Of a stretch of DNA of 64,000 nucleotides, positions 35,670 through 44,955 are shown in pieces. Position 1 is the stretch's first letter; each line of letters opens with the position of its first letter. The notes below the pieces were generated by a model, which was given only the letters and a program-made list of their open reading frames with translations, was not told the origin of the DNA and made no database searches. A program made the translations under genes and the position numbers. Source of the DNA: Bradyrhizobium roseum (lineage in GTDB: Bacteria; Pseudomonadota; Alphaproteobacteria; Rhizobiales; Xanthobacteraceae); contig NZ_CP129212.1 in assembly GCF_030413175.1 (NCBI RefSeq), positions 6,052,450 through 6,116,449 on the forward strand, read 5' to 3'.

Positions 35670-36476
35670 CTACGTCAAACCTTCGTCGGGAATGTTCAAC
35701 ACCTTGCCGCAGGCCTTGCAGTGAACCGCATCGCTGTCATGGCGCTGCAGCCCGCAGGCCGGGCAGGCAAACCGCACCTTGTGGGGCGAGAGCAGCGCGC
35801 GCGCCAGATTGAAGAACAGCGTCACGCCAAAAATCATGATGACGACGGTGATCATGCGGCCGGTCGTTCCCGGCAGGGTGATGTCGCCAAAGCCTGTCGT
35901 GGTCAGCGCGGTGACGGTGAAGTACAGCGCGTCCGCATAATTTCCGATCTGCGGGTTACGGAACTTCTGCGTCTCGTAAACGATCGCCGTCATCACGAAG
36001 ATGAAGACCGCGAGATTGGTGACGGCAAAGATCACCTCCTCATTGCGCTGGAAGAAGGTGCTGTCCTGACGCAGCCGGGCCAGCATCTGGTAGTCGCGCA
36101 ACAGCCGCAACGTTCGCAGGATTCGCAGGAATCCGCCGGCTTCTCCGGCGAGCGGCGCCAGGAATGAGACGATTGCCACGATGTCGGCCCAGGTCGAGAA
36201 GCGGCTGAATTCGCGCATCCGATGGCGGCTGGCAAACAGCCGCGCGGCGAAATCGGCGAGAATGACGACGCCGAACACGATGTCGAACGCTTCCGTGATG
36301 TGGTTCGACGGCAGGAACGACGTCGCGATGATGAACAGGACGGTGACGATGTCGAATGCCAGCAGTCCATAGCGGAATCGGACGCCGTCAGGCGTGGCGC
36401 CTTCGTACAAGTGTCGAACGGATTTCTGGAATGCGGCAGCCGGCATGGCGCTATATTCGCCGCCCAGGCGCAGCAT
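35670..36476 (-). CDS. Voltage-sensor-type potassium channel with C-terminal zinc ribbon
   Basis: A 268-residue six-helix ion channel of the KvAP kind. S1-S3 are hydrophobic segments at about 36-56, 62-84 and 92-112. S4 is basic with Arg at regular intervals (LRILRTLRLLRDYQMLARLR). The pore loop has the selectivity filter TTTGFGDI (TxGFGD), then S6 (MITVVIMIFGVTLFFNLARA). After S6 comes a compact zinc ribbon: CPACG, about 14 residues, CKACGK. The ribbon is unusual on a channel and could be an assembly or sensing domain. The start could also be the ATG at 36446. Confidence 0.85.
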   Translation of the reverse strand: MLRLGGEYSAMPAAAFQKSVRHLYEGATPDGVRFRYGLLAFDIVTVLFIIATSFLPSNHITEAFDIVFGVVILADFAARLFASRHRMREFSRFSTWADIVAIVSFLAPLAGEAGGFLRILRTLRLLRDYQMLARLRQDSTFFQRNEEVIFAVTNLAVFIFVMTAIVYETQKFRNPQIGNYADALYFTVTALTTTGFGDITLPGTTGRMITVVIMIFGVTLFFNLARALLSPHKVRFACPACGLQRHDSDAVHCKACGKVLNIPDEGLT

Positions 36477-36515
36477 TGCAAATGGTGGTGAGTGGCGAAC
36501 ACATGGCCGCAGGCG

Positions 36516-37532
36516 TCACTTCTTGGTCGCGGCCTCGCGCTCGATGAAGGCCACCTCGGTGCCCTTCTTCAGCAGCTTCGCCAGCCGGTCGACGTCCCAG
36601 TTGGTGAGACGGACGCAGCCATGCGATTCCGATTTACTGACTTTTGCGGGGTACGGCGTGCCGTGGAAGCCATAGCTTGCCGACGAAAGGCCGATCCAGT
36701 GTGTGCCGGCTGGATTGTTGGGACCGGGCTTGATCGTAAACGCCTCTTTGGATCTGACACCCTTGAACTTGTAGTCCGGATTGTAACGGTAGTTCGGCCG
36801 CGCATCGATCGAGGTGACCTTGAGCGTGCCGCTCGGCGTCGGCTTCTCGTCGCTCCCGACGCTGGCCGGAAAGAAGGCGAGCAGTTCGACGGCCTTTCCG
36901 AGGACCCTTACGGTCTGGGCATCCTTGTCGACCTCGACGCGCCCGACTATCGGCTTGGACCGCTTGGGCCGAGCGCCGGCCTCCTTTGGCAGGGTGTTCA
37001 GCACGGAGATGGTCTGACCGGCCTCATCGAACTTCTTGCCTGGATTAAGCGCGTCGAGCAGCGCCTCGCTCATGTGGAATCTTTCGGCGAGCGCCTCGCG
37101 CGGGCTCGTATAGTCCAGCGATTTGAGGTCCTTCATGTCATCCATCTTCGCGGGCATCTTTTTCAGGAACGGCCCTTTAACGTCACTTTCCGTGATCTTG
37201 TAGTCGATGACGACTGGATCCGAGCTGGTGGCCAGCAGGGCGCCCCAGACTTCGGAAGTCAGGATCTGCTTGCCCACGGCAAGGCTTTTCGATTCAGAAA
37301 AGGCCTTGAGTGCCTTCTCCGCGTTCTCGCCGAGCTTGCCGTCGATTTCTCCCGGCGAGAAACGGGCACGGTCGAGCAGCACCTGCGCCTTGACGACCGC
37401 GGGATGAATTCGATCCTCGTCCGGCACCCTACCCTTGAACTCGGCGTTGTTGACCGCCGCCGCGTCGAGGCCAGCGAAGGCGGGCGCGGCGAGACAGACA
37501 AGCGACATCAACCCGGCGAGCAATCGGATCAT
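36516..37532 (-). CDS. L,D-transpeptidase, YkuD domain
   Basis: A 338-residue exported peptidoglycan enzyme making 3-3 or protein cross-links. Signal peptide at the N-terminus (ends PAFA-GLD). The first half carries a peptidoglycan-binding-like helical region (AQVLLDRARFSPGEIDGKLG then NAEKALKAFSES). The YkuD domain ends with the catalytic block SESHGCVRLTNWD (Cys nucleophile) preceded by GFHGTPYP. The ATG at 37532 has GGAG before it; an ATG seven codons upstream does not. Alphaproteobacteria commonly use several such enzymes. Confidence 0.92.
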   Translation of the reverse strand: MIRLLAGLMSLVCLAAPAFAGLDAAAVNNAEFKGRVPDEDRIHPAVVKAQVLLDRARFSPGEIDGKLGENAEKALKAFSESKSLAVGKQILTSEVWGALLATSSDPVVIDYKITESDVKGPFLKKMPAKMDDMKDLKSLDYTSPREALAERFHMSEALLDALNPGKKFDEAGQTISVLNTLPKEAGARPKRSKPIVGRVEVDKDAQTVRVLGKAVELLAFFPASVGSDEKPTPSGTLKVTSIDARPNYRYNPDYKFKGVRSKEAFTIKPGPNNPAGTHWIGLSSASYGFHGTPYPAKVSKSESHGCVRLTNWDVDRLAKLLKKGTEVAFIEREAATKK

Positions 37533-37599
37533 CGGCAATCTCCGAAACGACATCTGATAAGGATTTGAGCGGTTCGGGGTTCCGTGCGCTCACGCCCGC

Positions 37600-38223
37600 T
37601 CAATCAGGTCGGATCATCTCGAACATGTTTTCCGGCTTGATCTCGAAATAGTCGCCCTTGCGGCCGGCGCGGACGATCGGGTGAGCCAGGCCGGTCTGGT
37701 AGACGCCGTCCTGGATGAGGGCCTTGTCGATATGCACGGCGACGACCTCGCCGAAAGTGACCCAGGCCTGCGCCTTTTTGCCATCGGCACCCTGCAGCTG
37801 GACGACCTGCGTCAGCTTGCATTCGAAGGCCACCGGGCTCTCCGCCACGCGAGGCACGTTGACCAGCTTGCAGGGCGCGGCCGTGACACCCGCGAGCTTG
37901 AATTCGTCGACGTCGCGGGCGACATGCGCCGCGGTCGCGTTCATCTGCTTCGCCAGGTCCATGGTCGCGAGATTCCAGACGAACTCACCGGTGTCCTGAA
38001 TGTTGCCCGCGCTATCCTTCCAGTTCGTCGAGGAGAAGCCGATGATCGGCGGCACGTAGCAGAAGGCGTTAAAGAAGCTGTAGGGCGCCAGATTGATGTT
38101 GCCGCTGCCGTCGCGCGAGGAAATCCACCCGATCGGGCGCGGGGCGATGATCGCGTTGAAGGGGTCGTGCTTGAGGCCGTGGCCGTTCTTCGGCTCGTAA
38201 TAGTGCAGGTCTTTGGTGGTCAC
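37600..38223 (-). CDS. Flavin reductase-like FMN-binding protein
   Basis: A 207-residue split-barrel flavoprotein of the flavin reductase/DIM6-NTAB type. FNAIIAPRPIGWISSRDGSG, then INLAPYSFFNAFCYVPPIIGFSS are diagnostic. It may supply reduced FMN to an unlinked monooxygenase. The GTG at 38223 is chosen because AAGGA precedes it; a longer frame to 38265 lacks a ribosome site. Confidence 0.85.
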   Translation of the reverse strand: MTTKDLHYYEPKNGHGLKHDPFNAIIAPRPIGWISSRDGSGNINLAPYSFFNAFCYVPPIIGFSSTNWKDSAGNIQDTGEFVWNLATMDLAKQMNATAAHVARDVDEFKLAGVTAAPCKLVNVPRVAESPVAFECKLTQVVQLQGADGKKAQAWVTFGEVVAVHIDKALIQDGVYQTGLAHPIVRAGRKGDYFEIKPENMFEMIRPD

Positions 38224-38304
38224 GTCGGTTGTTTCCTTGTCATTCCAAATTCGATGCCTAGGCATCGCCCCGGAACGGCGGGGAAGTCAACCGGTGAATG
38301 CCGG

Positions 38305-38910
38305 TCAATTCGCCTTGCGCGGCTCGAGCGCCCGGAACAGGAAATCGATCATCTGGTCGATCGTGGCGCTGGGCTTGTTCATGGCCTGCGCGATCATCTG
38401 CGGGTGGAAGAAGCGGATCATGCCGGTGCAGGTACAAAGCGCAGTGAGCGGCAGGTCCGGGGCCTCGAACTCGCCTGACGCCACGCCCTGGGCGATCACC
38501 TGGCCTATGATGCCGGTAATGCATTCAATGTGGACGACGCAGACGTCCCAGTCCTCCTCCATCGCGATCTCAACCATCTCGTGGAGCTTGGAATCGCCGA
38601 CATAGCGCTCCGTGTTCATCCGGTTGATGGCCTTGAGCAGTTCGCGCAGACGAGGTTTCGCCGGACCGGGCCGGGCCGCTATCATGCGCGCCTCGACCTC
38701 GACCTCGCCCATCAGCGTCCGCGCCACGCCCTCGTGGATCGACTTCTTCGAATCGAAGAAGCGATAGACGTTGGCGGGACTCATCCGCAGTTCCTTGGCG
38801 ATATCGGCAACCGTGGTCTTCTGGTAGCCGATCTGCCGGAACAGACGCTCCGCCACCACGAGAATTCTTTCCCGGGTGTCCGTCTCGACGTGTTCCGAAA
38901 CCAGCGCCAT
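38305..38910 (-). CDS. TetR-family regulator of the RND efflux operon
   Basis: A 201-residue repressor. The N-terminal helix-turn-helix is typical (ERILVVAERLFRQIGYQKTT, then VADIAKELRMSPANVYRFFDSKKSI); the C-terminal ligand domain is helical. It lies 19 bases downstream of the pump gene, so it is the third gene of that operon and probably autoregulates it through the palindrome at 43314-43339. The ATG at 38910 is preferred to a TTG four codons earlier. Confidence 0.88.
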   Translation of the reverse strand: MALVSEHVETDTRERILVVAERLFRQIGYQKTTVADIAKELRMSPANVYRFFDSKKSIHEGVARTLMGEVEVEARMIAARPGPAKPRLRELLKAINRMNTERYVGDSKLHEMVEIAMEEDWDVCVVHIECITGIIGQVIAQGVASGEFEAPDLPLTALCTCTGMIRFFHPQMIAQAMNKPSATIDQMIDFLFRALEPRKAN

Positions 38911-38929
38911 GTCAGTTCTCAATGTTCAA

Positions 38930-41900
38930 TTATTCGGCGGCGTCGGCAAGCGGAATTGCATGCTGACCCTTGGCCTGCTCCTTGGCCTGATGTTGCGGCG
39001 CAAGATCAGGCCCCTCGGCGCGGCCGGCTTCATCCAGGCTCTTCCTGAACCAGAGGGCGTAAAGGCCCGGCAGGTACAGCAAGGTCAGGAAAGTTGCAAC
39101 AAACAAGCCGCCCATGATGGTGATCGCCATCGGGCCCCAGAAGGCGGAGCGCGAAAGCGGGATCATCGCCAGGATCGCGGCCAGCGCCGTCAACACCACC
39201 GGGCGCGCACGGCGGACGGTGGCCTCGACGATGGCTTCCCGGCGGGTCAAGCCCTGCGAGACATCCGACTCGATCTGATCGACCAGGATCACGGCGTTGC
39301 GCATGATCATGCCGGCCAGCGCGATAAGGCCGAGCAGCGCTACGAAACCAAACGGCTGGTTGGCCAGGTTGAGGCCGAGCGAGGCGCCGACGATGCCAAG
39401 CGGCGCGGTCAGGAACACCAGTAACAGCCGCGAGAAGCTGTGGAGCTGGATCATCAGCAGCGTCAGCATCACCATGACCATCAGCGGAAACAGCACGAAG
39501 ATCGAGGCGTTGCCCTTGGCGGATTCCTCGAACGCACCGCCTGGTTCAATCCGGTACGCAGGTTCGAGATGATCGCGGATTTCCTTCAATTTGGGCCAGA
39601 TCTGATTGGTGACATCGGGTGCCTGGACGCCGTCGACGACGTCGGTACGGACTGTGATCGCCATGTCGCGGTTGCGCCGCCACATGATCGGCTCTTCATG
39701 GGAATACTCGATCTTCGCGATCTGTTGCAGCGGCACGGCAACACCATTGCGTGACGTCACAGTGAGGTCACCGACGCTCTTGAGGTCGAGCCGTTCGGAC
39801 GGGATTGCACGTGCGACCACGCCGACCTTCTCGATGCCGTCACGAATCGTCGTGACCTGCGCACCCGAGATCAGCATGGCGAGCGCCTGCGAAACGTCCT
39901 GCGGGGTCAGGCCGAGCGCCCGGGCGCGGTCCTGATCGACCACCAGCTTCAGGTAAGGCGACTGTTCGTTCCAATCGAGTTGCGGCTCCACGACGTTCTT
40001 GTTCTGCCGCATGACGTCGCGCACCTTGTAGGCGATGTCGCGCACGGTGTTGGCGTCGGGGCCGATCACGCGGAATTGCACCGGGAAGCCGACGGGCGGG
40101 CCGAAATTGAAGCGGTCGATGCGCACGCGGGCTTCGTTCAGATCGCCGTCGGCGACCGCCTTCTCCAGCCGCGCCTTGATTCGCTCGCGGGCCTCGACGT
40201 CCTTGGAAACGATAACGACCTCGGCGAAGGCCTCGTTCGGCAGCTGCGGATTGAGGCCGAGCCAGAAGCGGGGCGACCCCTGACCGACATAGGAAGTAAA
40301 GGTCACGATGTCCTTGTCGTCCTTGAGCAGCGCCTCGGCCTTCTTCACGGACTTTTCCGTGACGTTAAAGGCCGTGCCTTCCGGCAACCGCAGTTGCAGG
40401 AACAGCTCCGGCCGCTCCGACAGCGGGAAGAACTGCTGCTGCACGTTGCCGAAGCCCACGATCGAGAGCGCGAACACGCCGACGGTGGCCAGCACCACCT
40501 TGACGCGGTGGTCGACGCACCATTGCACCATGCTGCGCAAACCGCGATACATCCGCGTCTCATAGACGGCATGCGGATCGTGGTTGTGGTGGACCGCGAT
40601 GTTCGGCAGCAGCTTGACGCCGATATAGGGCGTGAAGATCACCGCCACGAACCAGGAGGCGACCAGTGCGATCGCCACGATCCAGAAGATGCCGCCGGCA
40701 TATTCGCCGACCGCCGAATTGGCAAAGCCGATGGGGAGGAAGCCGGCGGCCGTGACCAGCGTTCCCGTGAGCATCGGGAACGCCGTCGATTCCCAGGCGA
40801 AGGCGGCTGCGCGGACGCGGTCCCAGCCCTGCTCCATTTTCACCACCATCATTTCCACGGCGATGATGGCGTCGTCGACCAAGAGGCCGAGCGCGATGAT
40901 CAGCGCGCCGAGCGTGATGCGATGCAGGTCGATCGACATCGCGTTCATGACGATGAAGACGATGGCGAGCACCAGCGGCACCGACATCGCGACCACGATG
41001 CCCGTGCGCCAGCCGAGCGCCACAAAGGAGACGAACAGCACGATCGCGAGGGCCTCGATGAAGGAACGCACGAACTCGCCGACGGCGCGCTCGACCACCT
41101 TCGGCTGGTCGGCAATCTGCTCGACCTCGATGCCTTGCGGCACGGCCTTCATGAAGTCGTTGGTCGCCTTCTCGACCTCCTTGCCAAGCTCCAGAATGTT
41201 GGCGCCCTTGGCGGTGACCACGCCGATGCCGAGCGCCGGCTTGCCTTCCTGGCGGGCGACGAAGCTTGGAGGATCGACGAAGCCGTGGGTGACAGTGGCG
41301 ATATCGCCGAGCCGGAACACGCGGCCGTTGCTTTCGACCGGGCTTTCCGCCACCGCCTTGGCGCCATCGAGCGCGCCGGTGACGCGCAGCGGCACCCGCT
41401 GCGAGGAGGTTTCCACCGTGCCCGCGGGCGTGACGTTGTTCTGCTTGGCCAGCGAATCGAACAGCGCCTGCGGCGTGATGCCGAGCGTCGCCAGCTTGGC
41501 GTGCGAGAATTCGACGAAGATCCGCTCGTCCTGGGTGCCGTAGAGATTGACCTTGGTGACGCCGTTCACCTTCAACAGCCGCTGGCGCAAGCCTTCGCCC
41601 GCCTTCTTCAGCTGCGCATAGTCGGCGCCGTCGCCGGTCATCATGTAGAGAATGGAATCGACGTCGGAGAACTCGTCGTTGACGGTCGGCCCGAGCAGGC
41701 CCGCAGGCAACTGGCCCTGCACGTCGGCGAGCTTTTTGCGCAGCATATAGAACAGATAAGGCACGTCCTTCGGTGGGGTCGAGTCCTTGAACGTGACCTG
41801 CATCGCCGTGAACGACGGTTTGGAATAGGTCTGCACCTTCTCGAAGAAAGGCAGTTCCTGCAGCTTCTTCTCGATGGGATCGGCGACCTGGGTCTGCATT

Positions 41901-42082
41901 TCCTGCGCGGTGGCGCCGGGCCAGATCGCGGAGACGTTGACCACTTTCACCGTGAAGAACGGGTCCTCCGCGCGGCCGAGCCGCTCGTAGGAGAAGAAAC
42001 CGGCGACGCCGAGCACGATCATCAGGAACAGGATCAGGGTCGGATGGCTCACCGCCCAGCCCGAGAGATTGAAGCGCTTCAT
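38930..42082 (-). CDS. RND multidrug efflux transporter, AcrB/HAE-1-like
   Basis: A 1050-residue inner-membrane proton antiporter with 12 helices and two large periplasmic loops. The N-terminus FNLSGWAVSHPTLILFLMIVLGVAGFF is TM1; the proton-relay Asp pair is in ALGLLVDDAIIAVEMMV; TM10-12 include VALLGLIALAGMIMRNAVIL. GGAG stands before the ATG at 42082. It works with the lipoprotein adaptor upstream and an outer-membrane factor not in this window. Substrates are unknown. Confidence 0.95.
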   Translation of the reverse strand: MKRFNLSGWAVSHPTLILFLMIVLGVAGFFSYERLGRAEDPFFTVKVVNVSAIWPGATAQEMQTQVADPIEKKLQELPFFEKVQTYSKPSFTAMQVTFKDSTPPKDVPYLFYMLRKKLADVQGQLPAGLLGPTVNDEFSDVDSILYMMTGDGADYAQLKKAGEGLRQRLLKVNGVTKVNLYGTQDERIFVEFSHAKLATLGITPQALFDSLAKQNNVTPAGTVETSSQRVPLRVTGALDGAKAVAESPVESNGRVFRLGDIATVTHGFVDPPSFVARQEGKPALGIGVVTAKGANILELGKEVEKATNDFMKAVPQGIEVEQIADQPKVVERAVGEFVRSFIEALAIVLFVSFVALGWRTGIVVAMSVPLVLAIVFIVMNAMSIDLHRITLGALIIALGLLVDDAIIAVEMMVVKMEQGWDRVRAAAFAWESTAFPMLTGTLVTAAGFLPIGFANSAVGEYAGGIFWIVAIALVASWFVAVIFTPYIGVKLLPNIAVHHNHDPHAVYETRMYRGLRSMVQWCVDHRVKVVLATVGVFALSIVGFGNVQQQFFPLSERPELFLQLRLPEGTAFNVTEKSVKKAEALLKDDKDIVTFTSYVGQGSPRFWLGLNPQLPNEAFAEVVIVSKDVEARERIKARLEKAVADGDLNEARVRIDRFNFGPPVGFPVQFRVIGPDANTVRDIAYKVRDVMRQNKNVVEPQLDWNEQSPYLKLVVDQDRARALGLTPQDVSQALAMLISGAQVTTIRDGIEKVGVVARAIPSERLDLKSVGDLTVTSRNGVAVPLQQIAKIEYSHEEPIMWRRNRDMAITVRTDVVDGVQAPDVTNQIWPKLKEIRDHLEPAYRIEPGGAFEESAKGNASIFVLFPLMVMVMLTLLMIQLHSFSRLLLVFLTAPLGIVGASLGLNLANQPFGFVALLGLIALAGMIMRNAVILVDQIESDVSQGLTRREAIVEATVRRARPVVLTALAAILAMIPLSRSAFWGPMAITIMGGLFVATFLTLLYLPGLYALWFRKSLDEAGRAEGPDLAPQHQAKEQAKGQHAIPLADAAE

Positions 42083-42163
42083 GTCACTCTCCAACTTCCA
42101 GATTCGCTTCCGCCGTCGCTCTTCGAGCTATGGGGGACAAGCCTCGCAATGAAGGCAAAAAAC

Positions 42164-43270
42164 TCAGAACGACAGCGCCGAGACCACCCGGACCTTCTGG
42201 GCCGGATCGATCTTCTGCACGCCGAGCGCCACCACCTTGGCGCCCTCGTTGACGCCGCCCGAGATCACGACGGCATTGCTCTCATAGGATTTCACGATCA
42301 CCGGCTGCAGTTTCACGGCGCCGGCATCGTCGACGATGTAGAGCGAGGGATTGCTGCCCTGGCTGAACAGTGCCGAGAGCGGCAGTCTTGCGACGCGCTC
42401 GGTGGCGGCGTCCGCCAGCGTCAGAGTCGCGGTCATGCCGAGCGAGACCTTGTCGTCGGCTTCCGGCAGCGAGAATTTGGCGAGATAGGTCCGGGTCGCC
42501 GGATCGGCCGACGGCGCGATCTCGCGCAGTTTTGCGGTGTATTTCTTGTCCGCGTCCGACCACAGCGTCACGCTGGCGGTGCCTGACTTGGCGCGGCCGA
42601 CGAGCGTCTCCGGAATCGCGACCACGGCTTCCTTCTCGGCAAAGCGCGCGACCCGGATGGCGGTCTGGCCGGCGGCCACGACCTGGCCGGGATCAATCAG
42701 GGTAGCGGTGACGACGCCACGGCTGTCGGCCAGCAGCGTCGCATAAGAGAGGGAGTTCTTGGTGAGCTCGACCTGGCGCTCGGCGCGATTGAGCCGCGCC
42801 CGCGCCTCGTCGGCGGCGGCGCGGCTTTGGTCCATCTGCGCATCGGTAGTCCAGCCCTTGGCGCGCAGATCCTTGGCGCGCTGCTCGGAGGCGCCCGCTT
42901 GCGCCAGCACGCCGGTGGCGGCGCGCAATTCCGCCTCGGCCTGCTCGGCCTGCAGCTTCAGGTCGACCTCGTCGAGGGTGGCGAGCGGTTGGCCGACATC
43001 GACGGTCTGACCAACCTCCACCAAACGCTTGGCGACCTTGCCGGGAACCCGAAAGCCCATGTCCGTCTCGATCCGGGGCTTGATCGTCCCGACAAAACTG
43101 CGCTCCGGCGTCTCGGCTGCGTAGTGCACGGTGGCGACCAGGACCGGACGTCCGGGAGCGGGCGCCTCGGCCGCCTTTTCATTGCACCCGGCCAAGGCAA
43201 ATACCGCAAAAGCCAACGAGGCTCCTGTTAATAGCCTGGAATAGCTAGAAAAAAGGGATCGGACGACCAT
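42164..43270 (-). CDS. RND efflux periplasmic adaptor lipoprotein
   Basis: A 368-residue membrane-fusion protein. A lipoprotein signal ends with the lipobox LAGC (Cys at 29). Lipoyl/hairpin region: VPGKVAKRLVEVGQTVDVGQPLATLDEVDL, an alpha-helical hairpin (LKLQAEQAEAELRAA to ARLNRAERQVELTK), then LLADSRGVVTATLIDPGQVV and beta-barrel parts. First gene of the operon adaptor-pump-TetR, with a strong promoter and operator immediately upstream and GGAG before the ATG. Confidence 0.94.
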   Translation of the reverse strand: MVVRSLFSSYSRLLTGASLAFAVFALAGCNEKAAEAPAPGRPVLVATVHYAAETPERSFVGTIKPRIETDMGFRVPGKVAKRLVEVGQTVDVGQPLATLDEVDLKLQAEQAEAELRAATGVLAQAGASEQRAKDLRAKGWTTDAQMDQSRAAADEARARLNRAERQVELTKNSLSYATLLADSRGVVTATLIDPGQVVAAGQTAIRVARFAEKEAVVAIPETLVGRAKSGTASVTLWSDADKKYTAKLREIAPSADPATRTYLAKFSLPEADDKVSLGMTATLTLADAATERVARLPLSALFSQGSNPSLYIVDDAGAVKLQPVIVKSYESNAVVISGGVNEGAKVVALGVQKIDPAQKVRVVSALSF

Positions 43271-43299
43271 CGCTAATCTCCATCGGAACTCTGATGAAG

Positions 43300-43328
43300 A
43301 CTATCGATTGGCGACTGACGAATGTCAA
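43300..43328 (-). promoter_or_regulatory. Promoter of the RND efflux operon
   Basis: Reading leftwards: TTGACA (43328-43323), a 17-base spacer, GATAGT (43305-43300). Transcription would start near 43293, just upstream of the adaptor ATG at 43270. Confidence 0.78.
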
Positions 43329-43339
43329 TAATCGTCAGT
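43314..43339. promoter_or_regulatory. TetR-type operator over the -35 of the efflux promoter
   Basis: A perfect inverted repeat ACTGACGA, 10 bases, TCGTCAGT. It covers the -35 box at 43323-43328, the right place for repression by the operon's own TetR protein. Confidence 0.75.
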
Positions 43340-43405
43340 GATCAGGAATTCGTGAAGGAATGTGTAGTTAAGGGGTAATTGATTTTCCTGGTTCCGGCGC
43401 GGGTC

Positions 43406-43500
43406 GTACGGACCCGATTGTCGGATGGGAGAGCGGGAGAGAAACCCATCCTGCCGCGGCGCAAGGGTTTGATGGGTTTCGCTCCGCTCTACCGCTCCTA
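43406..43500. repeat. Intergenic palindromic repeat, family C (diverged copy)
   Basis: GGATGGGAGAGCGGGAGAGA then AACCCATC on the left; GATGGGTTTCGCTCCGCTCT and ACCGCTCCTAC on the right. Related to the element at 13827-13903. Confidence 0.65.
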
Positions 43501-43502
43501 CA

Positions 43503-44813
43503 TTACTTCGCGTTTGCAAATTCCGTCTCGGTGTCATGCCCGCCGAGGAACACGAGCAGCCCTGCCGCGAGCGGCAGCAGCGACAGCACCAGCAATCCCG
43601 TCGAGGTGTTGCCGGTCGCTTCCTTCACCCAGCCGATCAGATACGGCCCGCCGAAGCCCGCGAGGTTGCCGATCGAATTGATCAGCGCGATCCCCCCGGC
43701 CGCGGCCGTGCCCGACAGCCACGCGGTCGGCAGCGTCCAGAACACCGCAAAGGTGCAGAAGATGCCGATGGCGGCGACGGTCAGCACCACCATGGTGACG
43801 GTGGGGTCGGTGATGTAGCTCGTCGCGCCGAGCGCCAGCGCGGTGAGCAGCAGCGGCCCGCCGACATGGGCGACGCGCTCGCGCGTGGCGTCGGAGTGCC
43901 GCGCCCAAAGGATCATCGCGATGGTGCCGAACAAATAGGGGATCGCCGTGACGAAGCCGGTTTGCGCGTTGGTGAGGCCAAAGGCCTTGACGATCTGCGG
44001 CAGCCAGAACTGCATGCCATAGAGCGCGCCGACGAAGCCGAAATAGATCAGGCTCAGCGTGATCACCTTCGGTGACGACAGCGCTTGGCCGAGCGTCAAA
44101 TGTTTTGCCGCCTGTTTGGTCGCAATTTCCGCCTGCAGTTTTGCAGATAGCCAGGCCTTTTGTTCCGCGGTCAGCCAGTCGGCCTTTGCGGGCTTATCGG
44201 TCAAATAGAACCAGGTGACAAATCCGAGCAGTACCGAGGGGATGCCTTCGATGATGAACAGCCACTGCCACCCCTTCAACCCCATCATGCCGTCGAGCCC
44301 CAGCAGCAGGCCGGAGACCGGTGCCCCGATCACGGTGGATACCGGAACGGCGACGGCAAAGGCGGCGAGGAACCGTGCGCGGTATTCGGCCGGATACCAG
44401 TAGGTGAGATAGAGAATGATGCCGGGGAAGAAGCCGGCTTCCGCCACCCCGAGCAGGAAGCGCAGCACGTAAAAGCTCAATTCGCCGCTCACCATCGCCA
44501 TAGCCGCGGAGATGACGCCCCAGGTCACCATGATGCGGGCGATCCAGCGGCTGGCGCCGAATTTTTCAAGCGCGAGATTGCTCGGCACCTCGAAGATGAA
44601 ATAGCCGATGAAGAAGATGCCGGCGCCCCAGGCGTAGATCAGCGGCGTGAACTTCAGGTCGTCGTTCATGGTCAGCGCGGCGAAACCGAGATTGACCCGG
44701 TCGAGATAGGAAAAGAAGTAGGCCAGCACCAGAAACGGGATCAGCCGCCAGGAGATCGCACGGATGGTCGAGGTTTCGATATCGCTCTTCGCGGGCGCGG
44801 CAGGCTGGCTCAT
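43503..44813 (-). CDS. MFS transporter, anion:cation symporter type
   Basis: A 436-residue, 12-helix major facilitator of the ACS family (phthalate/tartrate/glucarate type). Early motif YFFSYLDRVNLGFAALTMND and FFIGYFIFEVPSNLALEKFG, then RFLLGVAEAGFFPGIILYLT and GLKGWQWLFIIEGIPSVLLG are family hallmarks. It probably imports an organic acid. AAGGTG lies before the ATG at 44813. No catabolic genes are adjacent to indicate the substrate. Confidence 0.92.
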   Translation of the reverse strand: MSQPAAPAKSDIETSTIRAISWRLIPFLVLAYFFSYLDRVNLGFAALTMNDDLKFTPLIYAWGAGIFFIGYFIFEVPSNLALEKFGASRWIARIMVTWGVISAAMAMVSGELSFYVLRFLLGVAEAGFFPGIILYLTYWYPAEYRARFLAAFAVAVPVSTVIGAPVSGLLLGLDGMMGLKGWQWLFIIEGIPSVLLGFVTWFYLTDKPAKADWLTAEQKAWLSAKLQAEIATKQAAKHLTLGQALSSPKVITLSLIYFGFVGALYGMQFWLPQIVKAFGLTNAQTGFVTAIPYLFGTIAMILWARHSDATRERVAHVGGPLLLTALALGATSYITDPTVTMVVLTVAAIGIFCTFAVFWTLPTAWLSGTAAAGGIALINSIGNLAGFGGPYLIGWVKEATGNTSTGLLVLSLLPLAAGLLVFLGGHDTETEFANAK

Positions 44814-44955
44814 GGTTTCACCTTCAGGCTTCTTGTTGCCGGCGACGGATTAGCGGCGGGCGCCACTGGTTGCAACGCGAGATTCCGGTGCCGGCGAACC
44901 GCGGGCATTCCGTTAGCGAAGGGCCGATGGTCGCAAGCGCGCAAGCAGCGGCTTG

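Noticed and set aside
39980..42586. 868-residue frame antisense to the RND pump
   Set aside because: Shadow composition, no motifs, fully covered by the pump gene on the other strand.
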